64,000 bases of DNA. It comes from Niabella beijingensis. GTDB lineage: Bacteria > Bacteroidota > Bacteroidia > Chitinophagales > Chitinophagaceae. Location: the NCBI RefSeq assembly GCF_020034665.1, contig NZ_JAIQDI010000002.1, positions 1,116,001-1,180,000 of the forward strand, read 5' to 3'. Below the pieces are notes generated by a model. The model was given only the letters and a program-made list of their open reading frames with translations. It did no database searches and was not told where the DNA came from. Every line of letters begins with the position of its first letter. Position 1 is the stretch's first letter. Made by a program: the position numbers and the translations under genes. This document shows, piece by piece, positions 36,439 to 45,696 of the stretch.

Positions 36439-38385
36439 TCATTGGTTTGCAGGAGCAGGGACAAAGGTGAACATCCATTTTACCGGGTTCTCCCAGTTTT
36501 TTCCTCTAAGGGTGCTTACAGGGGCTTTAATTAATACCTTGTTCCAGCCTTTTTTTAAGTAGAGGACGGTGGGCGGGCGGTAGGAATACCCTTCGTCTAT
36601 TAAGGGTATTTCCGGGTTGCCTTTTTCCCCGCCGCGTTTCCAGTGTGGTGGTGCCACGGGTTGCCCGTTTACCCAAACCCTGCTTTCCTTATCATCCCAT
36701 TTACCAACAGGCGGACTATCGGTAGCGGGTGACCGGGACAGATCATTGAACCCGATCCAGAATTTTTTTGGCCCGGCTTTATCGCACCAGATTTTAGTGG
36801 TGGCATAAATAGTGGTGCTATCCTTTGGGTGCCCGATGGCTCCTTCTATTAACGGTGCCCACCAATGTCTTAAAATAATGGTGCCGCCCACAATTTGCTT
36901 AACAGGATGAAGTGTTGATGACCAGCCTGAGGACAGTTCCGGCTCGAATTTTTTTGACAGATCGCCGCGGTTATCGTAGGGGCCGTAAAGATCCCAGACA
37001 ATCGACTGTTGCTTTGCATACGGAAAATCCTTTTCCGGGAAATAGACCCGTTTATGCGCAAGCAGAATATTCTCAAACCTGCTGAAAGCGGTTACCCGTT
37101 CTTCTCCGGGTGTACCTATATTGGATTGCCATTTTTCAATTCCGCCTCCCTTCCAAACGCGCTCTGCAAAGGAGAGCAATCCGGGGTATACAGCATTCAT
37201 TTTAAAAGCATCCGTTTCCTGTTCCAGTCTTCTGTCTGGCCAAAGGCAAAGTAGTGCCCCTTTTATATTTTTGTCTTCTCTGGGAACATCTCCGATCTGT
37301 CTGTAAAAAATAGTGGTAACCGTTTCCAGCGGATCCATATGATTCAGGTACAGGTGCCGGGAATCGACAAACTGAAATCCTTTTGTGGTATCCAATGGCT
37401 CACGCATCCACATCTGCCGAATGGTATGGTCGCCAATATTACCGCCCGGGCTCCATCCTACGGTTTTAACCCCTTTCTGTTCCAGCAATGTCGTTACCTC
37501 CGGCAGGAAATGGTTGTTGGTGATCTTTACTTCATCACCGCCCACATGAAAATACTCGGGATGATAAGTATCCAAAAATTCGCTCAGCAACTCTTTTACT
37601 ATTTTTATTCCGGCTTCCGACTGCATGGTAGTTCCGAATGCGCGCGTAAAGGCAGCGCTGTGGCCCGGCATGTCTATTTCCGGGAGGAACAGGATCTGCC
37701 GCTCTTTGCAATACTGCATCAGCTCTTTTATATCAGCTTCAGCATAAAATGCTCCCGGATTGCGGAGCATATTAATAGCTGCGTTCAACTGCGGATATTT
37801 CTTACTTTCAAAGCGCCAGGCAATATCCTCCGTGGCGTGGAAATGAAATACATTCAGTTTATAACGGGCCATCACATCGATCTGTTCTTTTAGCTTGTTC
37901 ACCGACTGATAGTTCCGGCCCACGTCCACCACGTAACCCCTCCAGGAGAAAGCCGGTGTATCCTCTATGGAACAATAAGGAAGGGCGCGGTTGAAGTCCA
38001 TCAGTTGCAAAAGTGTTTGCACTCCATAGAAAAAGCCGGGAGCTGATGCGGCAGTAATGGTTACACCCCCGGCGTCAATCTTTAGCCGGTATGCTTCTTT
38101 GTTTAAAAGGGTGCGGTCTTCAATAAAGTAGATCCCTTTTCCGTTTTGCATGGAGCCTGTATTGTGCAACACTATGTTCCTGTTGGCAAACTGTTTTTGG
38201 ATGTAAGCCTGCAACATCTTCCGATCTGCCGTACCAACGTGCAGGAATTTTAGCTGATGCGGTTCCAGGCTTCCCTGATGTATACGGACTTTCTGCGGTC
38301 CGGGAATAATATCTAAAGAAGACTGCGCCCCAACCACAGCAGCGAAGGCTGTCATGACGAAAAAGAACAGCAAACGGGGTATCAT
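36439..38385 (-). CDS. GH20 beta-N-acetylhexosaminidase
   Basis: A 648-residue secreted enzyme with signal peptide 'MIPRLLFFFVMTAFAAVVGA'. A GH20b N-terminal domain (about 22-140) precedes the catalytic barrel, which shows 'FHFHATEDIAWRFESKKYP', 'LPEIDMPGHS' and the catalytic pair Asp284-Glu285 in 'YFHVGGDEV'. GH20 enzymes use substrate-assisted catalysis to release terminal GlcNAc or GalNAc. The C-terminal 150 residues form an added beta domain ('RVWVNGQPVAPPHW'). It is the last gene of the nan operon; its ATG overlaps the epimerase stop by 4 bp. A hexosaminidase ends the sialic acid locus of Tannerella forsythia too, consistent with stepwise trimming of sialylated host-type glycans. Confidence 0.93.
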   Translation of the reverse strand: MIPRLLFFFVMTAFAAVVGAQSSLDIIPGPQKVRIHQGSLEPHQLKFLHVGTADRKMLQAYIQKQFANRNIVLHNTGSMQNGKGIYFIEDRTLLNKEAYRLKIDAGGVTITAASAPGFFYGVQTLLQLMDFNRALPYCSIEDTPAFSWRGYVVDVGRNYQSVNKLKEQIDVMARYKLNVFHFHATEDIAWRFESKKYPQLNAAINMLRNPGAFYAEADIKELMQYCKERQILFLPEIDMPGHSAAFTRAFGTTMQSEAGIKIVKELLSEFLDTYHPEYFHVGGDEVKITNNHFLPEVTTLLEQKGVKTVGWSPGGNIGDHTIRQMWMREPLDTTKGFQFVDSRHLYLNHMDPLETVTTIFYRQIGDVPREDKNIKGALLCLWPDRRLEQETDAFKMNAVYPGLLSFAERVWKGGGIEKWQSNIGTPGEERVTAFSRFENILLAHKRVYFPEKDFPYAKQQSIVWDLYGPYDNRGDLSKKFEPELSSGWSSTLHPVKQIVGGTIILRHWWAPLIEGAIGHPKDSTTIYATTKIWCDKAGPKKFWIGFNDLSRSPATDSPPVGKWDDKESRVWVNGQPVAPPHWKRGGEKGNPEIPLIDEGYSYRPPTVLYLKKGWNKVLIKAPVSTLRGKNWENPVKWMFTFVPAPANQ

Positions 38386-39560
38386 TTTTTTAAATAGTTA
38401 TGGAGTAAGCGATAGCAATACCATTCCTGACGGGGCAGGTGGAACGGCCCTTTAAAGAGATTGCCTTTGGCCGTTTGTGCGATGCTTCCGTCCCGGTGCA
38501 GATAACCAAACCATTCGCCATGCTCTTTGTCTGAAAAATGATCATAGGCATAACGATGCACCAGCTCATGCCATTGCCGGTATTTTTCATTGCCGGTAAT
38601 GATATATGCCAACAAGGTGGCAATGATGGCCTCATTGTGCGGCCACCAGAATTTCATGTCCTGCCAGTATTCCTGTACGGGCTTATCATAAACATCCCTG
38701 AAATAGAAAATGCCGCCATATTCCTTATCCCAGCCCCGTTCCCACATATAATCCAGCATACGGCAGCCCAGTTGGATCAATTGCGGATCATTGTTCCGGT
38801 AGACCGCCTCATGTAAAATAAACCAGGCTCCTTCAATGGCATGCCCGGGATTCAGGGTCCTCCCGTCGATATGATCGATAATGGAACCATCGGGGGCCAC
38901 CTGTTCCATTACACAACGGATACCATCCTTTACAAAACAGGCTTCAATTTCTTTGATGCACTGATCAATATATGTATCACAACGCTCGTCCCCAATGATT
39001 TCCCTGAGTTGCTGTGCGGTATTCATCAGGATCATGGGCACTCCGATGCCTTTCGAAGGCCGCGTAGCTGTAAATTTGGAAGGCAGTTGCTTTTCTCCGG
39101 ATGCATATTGCATGCAGGTGCCGAATAGTTCGCGGGCTTTCGCTGCGATGGTTTCATCGCCGGAGGCTGCTGCATAGGCTGCAAAGGCAATAACTGCAAA
39201 GGTCTCGGAAAAGAAATAGCGACGCTTGCGAAGGGGCCGTCCCTCACGGGTTACATGAAAGAACATTCTTCCGTCGGTGTCAAAGCAATGGTTTAAAAGA
39301 AAATCGATACCGGCTTTCGCTCCCTGCAACCATTCTTCTCTTTTTTCTACGGTATTATACAGGGTACTGAGCAGCCAGGCAGCCCGCCCCTGGATCCAAA
39401 CGGCTTTGTCATCATCTATAAGTGATCCGTCCGCGTCGCGCATCAGCAGGTATCCGCCAAAATCCATATCTACCGACCGGGGAAACCAGAACGGAAGGGT
39501 ATTGGTTAAAAGCTGGTTTTTATACCAGGACTCCATTTCTTTTAAGTACAGCGTGTTCAT
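38382..39560 (-). CDS. nanE: AGE-family N-acylglucosamine 2-epimerase
   Basis: A 392-residue cytosolic protein of the (alpha/alpha)6-barrel AGE/RnBP family: 'MDFGGYLLMRDADGS', 'KAVWIQGRAAWLLSTLYN', 'FFSETFAVIAFAAYA', 'LNPGHAIEGAWFILHEA' and 'KFWWPHNEAIIATLL' with the conserved catalytic-cleft His residues. It converts ManNAc, the product of NanA, into GlcNAc. In Bacteroides fragilis the equivalent epimerase is called NanE and feeds a ROK kinase; it is unrelated in fold to E. coli NanE, which works on the 6-phosphate. Translation is coupled to GH20 by an ATGA overlap, and it lies 7 bp after the NanS gene. Confidence 0.88.
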   Translation of the reverse strand: MNTLYLKEMESWYKNQLLTNTLPFWFPRSVDMDFGGYLLMRDADGSLIDDDKAVWIQGRAAWLLSTLYNTVEKREEWLQGAKAGIDFLLNHCFDTDGRMFFHVTREGRPLRKRRYFFSETFAVIAFAAYAAASGDETIAAKARELFGTCMQYASGEKQLPSKFTATRPSKGIGVPMILMNTAQQLREIIGDERCDTYIDQCIKEIEACFVKDGIRCVMEQVAPDGSIIDHIDGRTLNPGHAIEGAWFILHEAVYRNNDPQLIQLGCRMLDYMWERGWDKEYGGIFYFRDVYDKPVQEYWQDMKFWWPHNEAIIATLLAYIITGNEKYRQWHELVHRYAYDHFSDKEHGEWFGYLHRDGSIAQTAKGNLFKGPFHLPRQEWYCYRLLHNYLKK

Positions 39561-39567
39561 GATCGTT

Positions 39568-41649
39568 CTATTTAAAATATTCCAAAAATGTGCTGGCCGG
39601 CAGCTGGTCCTTATTGACCAGGTTGGCCCGGGTAAAAGGCTCCCAGCCGTAAGCGATAGCTATTGCTTTCAGGTGTTCGGGGAGTCTGATGCAGATCTTA
39701 TTTTGCTGCACACGCGCGTGTGCCGGTACAAAATGACCGTTATTGGTCAGTATACAAAAACCGGTAATTTCCCTGTTGTCGCTGGTCTGTAAACCGTCCG
39801 CATACTGAAAACGGATCTCCACCTGGTTGTGTACTCTTTTCATGGATTGAAAGAGTGGCCCCGCGGGCAATCCGGCGCGGTGATAGGTCCGGGTCAGTGC
39901 CAGCTTCGCCATACGCAATCCCACAGGGATTTTATTTTTATAATGAACGTCTGAAGGATCACCCAGATCACTGGAAACCGCCATGCCGGTATTGGGAACC
40001 GTACTCAGTAATTTTCGCTGAACATCCCTGAAGTAATTCCAGGAAGGCCGGTTGATACTGGAGAGCTGCACATAGTAAAAGGGTAGGTTTTGGTTCCAGG
40101 CAGCCCGCCAGTCGGCTACAAATACGGGAAACAGTTTTTCATATAGTGCCGCGTTGTCTGCGTCGCTTTCTCCCTGGTACCACAATATGCCTTTTACCGG
40201 AAAGGGTGCCAGCTTTTCAATCGCGGCTTCAAAATTATAAGCAGGCTCGTAGGGGTGGCGTTGCAATTTATTTTGTGTATTCCGGAGGTTGATATCTGCC
40301 CGGTCCCGGCACCACTGCATGATATAGTCGGATCGCCGCCAGTTATCAAATGCCGGCTCAAACAAGGGATTGCCCTGAAGGGTATTCCGGCTCACCCAGG
40401 AAATCAGTGGTGACCCGCCCACGGCGATTTCAATAATGCCAATGGGAATATTCATTTCCTGTTGTATTTTTTGTGCAAATACATAACCGATCGCTGAAAA
40501 TGCGGCTGCTTCCTTTGACCGGTCCTGTTGCCAGCTGCCGGAGAAAAAATCAAGCTGGTTGGCTTTGCTGAGTTCAGCTGCCGTCCAGGAGCGATTATCG
40601 GTTTCTGCAAAGGGCTTCAGCTTTAATAAACGCAGTGGTCGGGTGCTGTCTGCAACGCGCACCAGACTATCACCGCCCAGGGACTCTTTAACGGAGAAAT
40701 ACATATTCGACTGACCGGAACAAAGCCATACGTCACCTATCAATACATTTTTTAATAGGATAGAATTGTGTTCACTTTTGATCAGGATGGTTTCGGGAAC
40801 AGCGCTGGCTGTTCTTGCCGGAAAGGTGATCTCCCATTTGCCATTAAATCCGGCCTTTGCGTTTTTTTGCTGATTGCCGAAACGGATGCTTACTGTTTGA
40901 AAGGCATTGGCGGTTCCGTAGAATTTTACATACCGATCCCTTTGCAGGACCATATTGTCTGTAAATAAGAGCGGTAATTTCAATCCTCCGAAGTTCCCGC
41001 TGATATGGTCGTAAACGGTTTGTGCGATAATGCCCGCACCTGCCGCATTGGGATGCAGGGTGGCCGCATCCGGGAACAGGTCCGGGCGGTTATGAAGGGG
41101 AGCGTTTAGATCGATTAACGGCAGTTGATTGACTGCAGCTATTTGTTCGATTCTTTTTTGCAGGTCGGCATACCATTCGCTGGTGCTGGAAAGAAACCGG
41201 GAATGCCCGGTGAAAATGGGCGTAAGCCTGCAAATGAAAATTTGCATCCGGGGATTTTGTTTTTTCAAGGTATCTATAAGCCAGTTGTAATCCGGTATGA
41301 ATTCGTCACGGTAGCTGGGATAATTCCTGGGATCGGTATCATTCAATCCCAGATGGATAATGGCGATGTCCGGCCGGAACAAAAGCAGCTGTTGAAATGC
41401 GGGTGTTTTATAATAAGGGTTGTGGCCTTTCTTCAATAATGTGGCACCATTATGCCCGAAATTTTTCACCTGATAATGGTGACCCAGCAGCTGCTGAAGC
41501 TGTGCCGGGTAGGAGTCTTTATCCGGATTGTCAAGGCCCCAGCCAAAGGTTACAGAATTGCCAATACATGCCACTTTTGCCGGCTGAGCCTGCAAGGTTT
41601 CGCAAACAAAGAATAGGAAAACGCATAATAAGTGGTACCTGGCCTTCAT
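39568..41649 (-). CDS. nanS: Two-domain sialate O-acetylesterase NanS
   Basis: A 693-residue secreted esterase with signal 'MKARYHLLCVFLFFVCETLQAQ'. It carries two SGNH modules. The first (about 24-215) has 'ACIGNSVTFGWG' (Ser32), 'NFGHNGAT', 'HLGLNDTD' and 'ATLHPNAAG'. The second, after a 'LPLLFTDNMVLQRDR' entry sandwich, is the sialate-9-O-acetylesterase type with 'WLCSGQSNMYFSV' and 'GILWYQGESDADN'. The same two-domain build is known for NanS of Tannerella forsythia, where it removes O-acetyl groups that block sialidase. It sits 11 bp after the sialidase gene and 7 bp before the epimerase gene. In the second module the block V His lies in 'DPSDVHYKNKIPVGLRMA'. Confidence 0.88.
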   Translation of the reverse strand: MKARYHLLCVFLFFVCETLQAQPAKVACIGNSVTFGWGLDNPDKDSYPAQLQQLLGHHYQVKNFGHNGATLLKKGHNPYYKTPAFQQLLLFRPDIAIIHLGLNDTDPRNYPSYRDEFIPDYNWLIDTLKKQNPRMQIFICRLTPIFTGHSRFLSSTSEWYADLQKRIEQIAAVNQLPLIDLNAPLHNRPDLFPDAATLHPNAAGAGIIAQTVYDHISGNFGGLKLPLLFTDNMVLQRDRYVKFYGTANAFQTVSIRFGNQQKNAKAGFNGKWEITFPARTASAVPETILIKSEHNSILLKNVLIGDVWLCSGQSNMYFSVKESLGGDSLVRVADSTRPLRLLKLKPFAETDNRSWTAAELSKANQLDFFSGSWQQDRSKEAAAFSAIGYVFAQKIQQEMNIPIGIIEIAVGGSPLISWVSRNTLQGNPLFEPAFDNWRRSDYIMQWCRDRADINLRNTQNKLQRHPYEPAYNFEAAIEKLAPFPVKGILWYQGESDADNAALYEKLFPVFVADWRAAWNQNLPFYYVQLSSINRPSWNYFRDVQRKLLSTVPNTGMAVSSDLGDPSDVHYKNKIPVGLRMAKLALTRTYHRAGLPAGPLFQSMKRVHNQVEIRFQYADGLQTSDNREITGFCILTNNGHFVPAHARVQQNKICIRLPEHLKAIAIAYGWEPFTRANLVNKDQLPASTFLEYFK

Positions 41650-41660
41650 ACTGTGCGGTC

Positions 41661-43232
41661 TTACTGCCTGATAATATCTTTAACAGGAACGGTTACAAAA
41701 TTCAGTCCTCCGGTGCTTTCATATAAAATGCCAATAGTATGTTCATCCACTTTTACCAATGAAGAATAACCAAAGGACCTTCTTTCATCCAGAAGTAACT
41801 GATGGGCCGGGAGCCAGGTTTCGCCCAGGTCTAAGCTTGCTTTAATGGTTAAATGGTCGCGCACACCACTGCTGTTCATATTGCTGAAGAACAATACCTC
41901 TTTAAGTGCCCCGTTTACTTTTACCCGGGCTTTGATCAGGGATGCCATACATACAGGGTCCTGCAGGGCTTTGAATGAAGTGGGATGCTCCAGCCAGCTG
42001 CTGCCCAGGTCCCTGGTAGTAGCAATGCTCCGGAAGCCGCCCCTGTTGTCGCGCATATTGAGCATTAGTGTGCCGGGTTTTGTTTCCACCACCTGGGCCT
42101 CTGTGGTATTGGATTTGGCACCGATCCCGGATTTCCAGGTTTTGCCATGGTCGTTGCTGTAAATAATGGAAGCGTGGGGCATACCGGGGTTTTTACTTTC
42201 ATCCCAATACTGGGAAGGAAATACCAGTGTTCCGTTTTGCATCGCGATCCCGTTCCCCGGTCCCTGGAAATAAAGATGCCAGATGGGGTTCTTGACCTGG
42301 GCAGTGATGTTAATGGGGGCCGACCATGTTTTTCCGTCATCAGCACTGGATGCCAAAATAAACTGACCGGAAACATCGGGGGAAAGCCCGGGCCCGGAGC
42401 CGGCAATGGAATGGTTGCCTTTACTCCATAAGGCAGCTACCCAGATCTTTTTGGTAACGGGATCAAAAAGGATGGAAGGGTCGCCGATGCCGCTGTTATC
42501 GCCCGGTCCGCCCATTTTCATGATCACTTTCATGGGCTCCCAGGTTTTGCCGTTGTCGGTGCTCCTGCTCATGCCTACATCAATATCCGCGGGAAGATCG
42601 CCGCTGTGCTTGTAACGGATATCGTAAACAGCGATCAACGTGTTGGTGGCGGTCTGTGTAATGCCGGGTATGCGATACGTATGCACGCTGTCATCCCCCG
42701 GTTGCCGGAGCGCGATACCTGTATACCATCCCCGCTGTGATCTGTTGATGGGTTGCAATGCCAGGGTGTTCCCGTTTGAAAGCGACAGCGCATCGGTTTG
42801 CAGGTCTATTTTTTTATCAGGTAATGTATTGTCGTTTAGCAGCACACTGACCCAGAGATAATTGATCCCCGGTTTTAATGAAATGTGCACCGGGATGGTG
42901 TTTTTTACTTTAATAGTGGTAATGGCTGTAACCGGCATTTCGTCAGAAAATTTGGGTTCGCTGCCCGTCGTAAAGATTTCGATCTTCCCGATGGCGGCAG
43001 CACTTGCGGGATCGGTGGTTATAACCAGTTGTCTGGTACTGGTCGCTTTGTCCGGCACGTAAATCCTGATTCTTTGAATGGGGTTGTTCTTTGCCCGCTT
43101 CAGGACAGGGATGGTATAGTTTAAAACTTCAGCGCCTGTTTTTATTTCCTGGGAAAAACAAAAGAATGGAACGCAGAAAAACAGGGCAGCCCATAAGATA
43201 AGTACGGGGGATTTTTGTTTGATCATGATCAT
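41661..43232 (-). CDS. nanH: GH33 exo-alpha-sialidase
   Basis: A 523-residue secreted enzyme with a signal ending 'FFCFSQ'. An N-terminal beta-sandwich (about 30-165) leads into the six-bladed propeller. Active-site residues can be named: Arg187 in 'TYRIPGI', Asp218 in 'ADIDVG', Glu378 in 'TEAQVVE', Arg394 in 'NMRDNRG', Arg458 in 'GVRDH' and Tyr489 in 'SFGYSSLV'. At least four Asp-boxes are seen (STDNGKTW, SADDGKTW, SNDHGKTW, SLDLGETW). It hydrolyses terminal sialic acids from glycoconjugates. The start at 43232 overlaps the permease stop (ATGA); a second ATG two codons later is possible. All catalytic residues are intact, unlike the interrupted sialidase-like gene at 52455. Confidence 0.95.
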   Translation of the reverse strand: MIMIKQKSPVLILWAALFFCVPFFCFSQEIKTGAEVLNYTIPVLKRAKNNPIQRIRIYVPDKATSTRQLVITTDPASAAAIGKIEIFTTGSEPKFSDEMPVTAITTIKVKNTIPVHISLKPGINYLWVSVLLNDNTLPDKKIDLQTDALSLSNGNTLALQPINRSQRGWYTGIALRQPGDDSVHTYRIPGITQTATNTLIAVYDIRYKHSGDLPADIDVGMSRSTDNGKTWEPMKVIMKMGGPGDNSGIGDPSILFDPVTKKIWVAALWSKGNHSIAGSGPGLSPDVSGQFILASSADDGKTWSAPINITAQVKNPIWHLYFQGPGNGIAMQNGTLVFPSQYWDESKNPGMPHASIIYSNDHGKTWKSGIGAKSNTTEAQVVETKPGTLMLNMRDNRGGFRSIATTRDLGSSWLEHPTSFKALQDPVCMASLIKARVKVNGALKEVLFFSNMNSSGVRDHLTIKASLDLGETWLPAHQLLLDERRSFGYSSLVKVDEHTIGILYESTGGLNFVTVPVKDIIRQ

Positions 43233-44530
43233 CTGTTATAAAACGAATCGGAAAAATTATTTGTTCGTGGTTTCAGGACGGCCAGTTGTATTACTACCGC
43301 CACCAGGACGATTACGGACATGAGCGCGAAGTCCTTTCCAAGATTGCCGGCATCCGTTGCTTTTCCCAATAAGTCGGTAACAAAAGCACCGGCAAATACA
43401 CCGGTCATATTCATGAGCCCGTAGGCAGTGGCCCTGTATTTGGCGGAAACAAACTGACAAAGGATGGGCATGTTGTTGGCATCGAATATTCCAAAGCCTA
43501 CGCCAAAGAGAAAGGTAGCGGTAAGGATACTGAACAACGAATTGCCGAAACCGAGTAATAACAATGCCGGGATGGTCAGGCTCAGACCTGCGGCGCTGGT
43601 ATATACACGGCCTTTCAGATTTTTTTGGACCCATCTGTCGGAAAGGGTGCCTCCTGTGATCACGCCGATAAAAGAAGAAACCGCGATCGTAATGGTGGCC
43701 AGCGGTCCTGCTGTATGCATGTCCAGGTTAAGATTGTGGGCAAATAAGGTAGGTAGCCAGTTTTTTGCAGCCCACCCCGGCAGACTGGGGATCGCAAAAT
43801 AAAACAGGACCACCCAGAAAGCAAGATTGGTGAACAAGATGTTTAGTCCTTTTAATAAGGAAGGTCTTTTCCTGTTGCCTGACAGGGAAGCTGTGTCTCC
43901 TTGTGCCGACTGCTTTTTTGATCTTAAAAAGATCAGCAGCACGACCGAATAAACGATACCGATGATGCCGAACCAATGGAAGGTCAGCTGCCAGGAAAAA
44001 TTCCTTGCGACGGTAGCTCCGAAACCTCCCAGCGCCTGCCCCATATATAAACCGGTCATGTGAATGCCTATTGCAAGGGATCTTGTTTTAGATTCATGAT
44101 ACTCGGTTATCAGCGCCAGGCCTGCCGGAATATAGAGTGCTTCGCTTACGCCCATGGTGGCTCTCAGAAGATAAAGCTGATGAAAGCTGGTGGCATGTCC
44201 CATGAGATAGGTGACCGCAGACCAGACAAACAGACTCCCTACGATCAGCCATTTTTTATTCAGTTTATCGGCAATGATACCGGATACCGGACTCATAAAA
44301 CCGTAGATCCATAGAAATACGGCCATGAGTATCCCAAAGTTTTCAGCGCTCTGCAGTTCTTTTATATCGTGTTGCATGGAATCGCGCATGGTGGAGAGCA
44401 TTTGACGGTCGAGGTAGTTTAATAAAGCAACGAACCACAGCAGCCCTACAACTACCCAGCGGTAACGATCCGCTTTGCCGGATGCGGGGGTTGTCTGTTT
44501 TTGCGGAATATCGGTTACTTTTTCAGACAT
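43229..44530 (-). CDS. nanT: MFS transporter, probable sialic acid permease
   Basis: A 433-residue inner-membrane protein with 12 predicted helices. The opening 'VVGLLWFVALLNYLDRQML' and 'GIIADKLNKKWLIVGSLFVWS' (in part) fit the MFS signature, with the second conserved loop at 'GGTLSDRWVQKNLKGR'. MFS permeases of this sort replace the TRAP or SSS sialic acid transporters in Bacteroides and Tannerella nan operons. The substrate is inferred from position: it lies between NanM and sialidase, 20 bp after the first and overlapping the second by 4 bp. No periplasmic binding protein is present, as expected for a proton symporter. Confidence 0.82.
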   Translation of the reverse strand: MSEKVTDIPQKQTTPASGKADRYRWVVVGLLWFVALLNYLDRQMLSTMRDSMQHDIKELQSAENFGILMAVFLWIYGFMSPVSGIIADKLNKKWLIVGSLFVWSAVTYLMGHATSFHQLYLLRATMGVSEALYIPAGLALITEYHESKTRSLAIGIHMTGLYMGQALGGFGATVARNFSWQLTFHWFGIIGIVYSVVLLIFLRSKKQSAQGDTASLSGNRKRPSLLKGLNILFTNLAFWVVLFYFAIPSLPGWAAKNWLPTLFAHNLNLDMHTAGPLATITIAVSSFIGVITGGTLSDRWVQKNLKGRVYTSAAGLSLTIPALLLLGFGNSLFSILTATFLFGVGFGIFDANNMPILCQFVSAKYRATAYGLMNMTGVFAGAFVTDLLGKATDAGNLGKDFALMSVIVLVAVVIQLAVLKPRTNNFSDSFYNR

Positions 44531-44550
44531 TGCTCGTTTTTTTAATAGTC

Positions 44551-45678
44551 TCAGAGTGCGCTGGGAAATTTGTATTTTAAAATCGCCGGCGTTCTTACTC
44601 CGGCCCGGATCTCTCCCGAAGGAATAAAGACCGTATTTTTATAAGGCACGGCAGTGGTGGTTACAGGTATTGTAAAAGGAATTGTTCCTCTTTTATCCCA
44701 TTGATCTTTTTCAATATTATAGACCAGCAGCTCATTGCTGAACCCCGGATGCGTTTCCTGGAGTTTGATCTTTTGCTGGTTCAGCGAATCCTTTTTTAGG
44801 GGGTCGTGCTCGTTGTCGGATTGCCGGATTATCTCTTCCGTTTCATGAAAGCGCGCACCCTTGTCACCGCCAAACAGCAGGATCTCATTTTTGCCGGTGA
44901 ACATACCGGTTCCTGCTGAAAGTGCGTAGGGTAAAGGAGCTCTTGGTGTCCATTTGTTGGCGGCGATCTGAAACATATAGACCTCCCTGTATAATTGGCT
45001 GATCCCGTCACTCCCTTTTTTTCTTCCGCCGATATAGAACAAAGCCTGCTGATCGCTTGCTAAAATGCCATTGGCGGCGGGGTGTGGGAGCGGAGGCAAT
45101 TTTTTCCATCCCCCGGTGGTATCCGAAAGGTCCAGTTTGTAAAATTGATCCGATACCCCGTTGCTCCTGTCGCCTCCCGCCAGGTAAATGACCGGTCCGA
45201 CAGCACTGGCGGCCGCATTGGTTACAGCGACAGGCAGATCGGGCAGGGGCTGTACGATAAGCGTATCATTTACATTTTTGATCAGGAACGTTTTTGCGGA
45301 GGGACCGTTTTCATTCTCGCCGCCTCCCGCAAACAGACCTTCCGGAATGGTAACGCAGGCCGCATAGGCCAGGTTGAAAGGCAGCAGCGAAGTATTACCG
45401 GAATCAACCAGGCGATTGTGAGCTATTTTAAAAATAAAGAACCGGTTGTAATATTTTTTGGTACCACCCCGCCAGGGCATCCGGTCGGGGAAATTAGCGC
45501 CACCTCCAACGATCAGCAGATCACCGATTGTTCCTGTAACAGGGCCGGCATAACCCAGCGGCTTTTTCCCCTGCTCCGTTGCGGGAAGGGTTCCTGCTAT
45601 ACTCCAGATGGCTTCGGGTTGTTGTTGCTTACAGGAAAATAAACTGATAAAAATTATATAGAAACAAAGCCTGGTCAT
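44551..45678 (-). CDS. nanM: Kelch-repeat sialic acid mutarotase (NanM-like), lipoprotein
   Basis: A 375-residue lipoprotein (lipobox 'FISLFSC', Cys16). The kelch propeller carries the NanM-type motif 'GGGANFPDRMPWRGGTKKYY', and further blades 'GLFAGGGENENGPSAKT', 'VIYLAGGDRSNGVSD' and 'ALFYIGGRKKGSDG'. It belongs to the cyclically permuted mutarotase group. These enzymes speed the alpha-to-beta conversion of free Neu5Ac after sialidase action, which helps uptake. The lipoprotein signal places it in the periplasm or outer membrane. It lies 18 bp after NanA and 20 bp before the permease. Confidence 0.88.
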   Translation of the reverse strand: MTRLCFYIIFISLFSCKQQQPEAIWSIAGTLPATEQGKKPLGYAGPVTGTIGDLLIVGGGANFPDRMPWRGGTKKYYNRFFIFKIAHNRLVDSGNTSLLPFNLAYAACVTIPEGLFAGGGENENGPSAKTFLIKNVNDTLIVQPLPDLPVAVTNAAASAVGPVIYLAGGDRSNGVSDQFYKLDLSDTTGGWKKLPPLPHPAANGILASDQQALFYIGGRKKGSDGISQLYREVYMFQIAANKWTPRAPLPYALSAGTGMFTGKNEILLFGGDKGARFHETEEIIRQSDNEHDPLKKDSLNQQKIKLQETHPGFSNELLVYNIEKDQWDKRGTIPFTIPVTTTAVPYKNTVFIPSGEIRAGVRTPAILKYKFPSAL

Positions 45679-45696
45679 GTATACATCGGGAAATTA

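Noticed and set aside
45676..45690. ATGTATACAT palindrome at the nanM start
   Set aside because: The half-sites are 2 bases apart, not 3, and the site lies inside the nan operon over a start codon, so it is not counted as a GntR operator.
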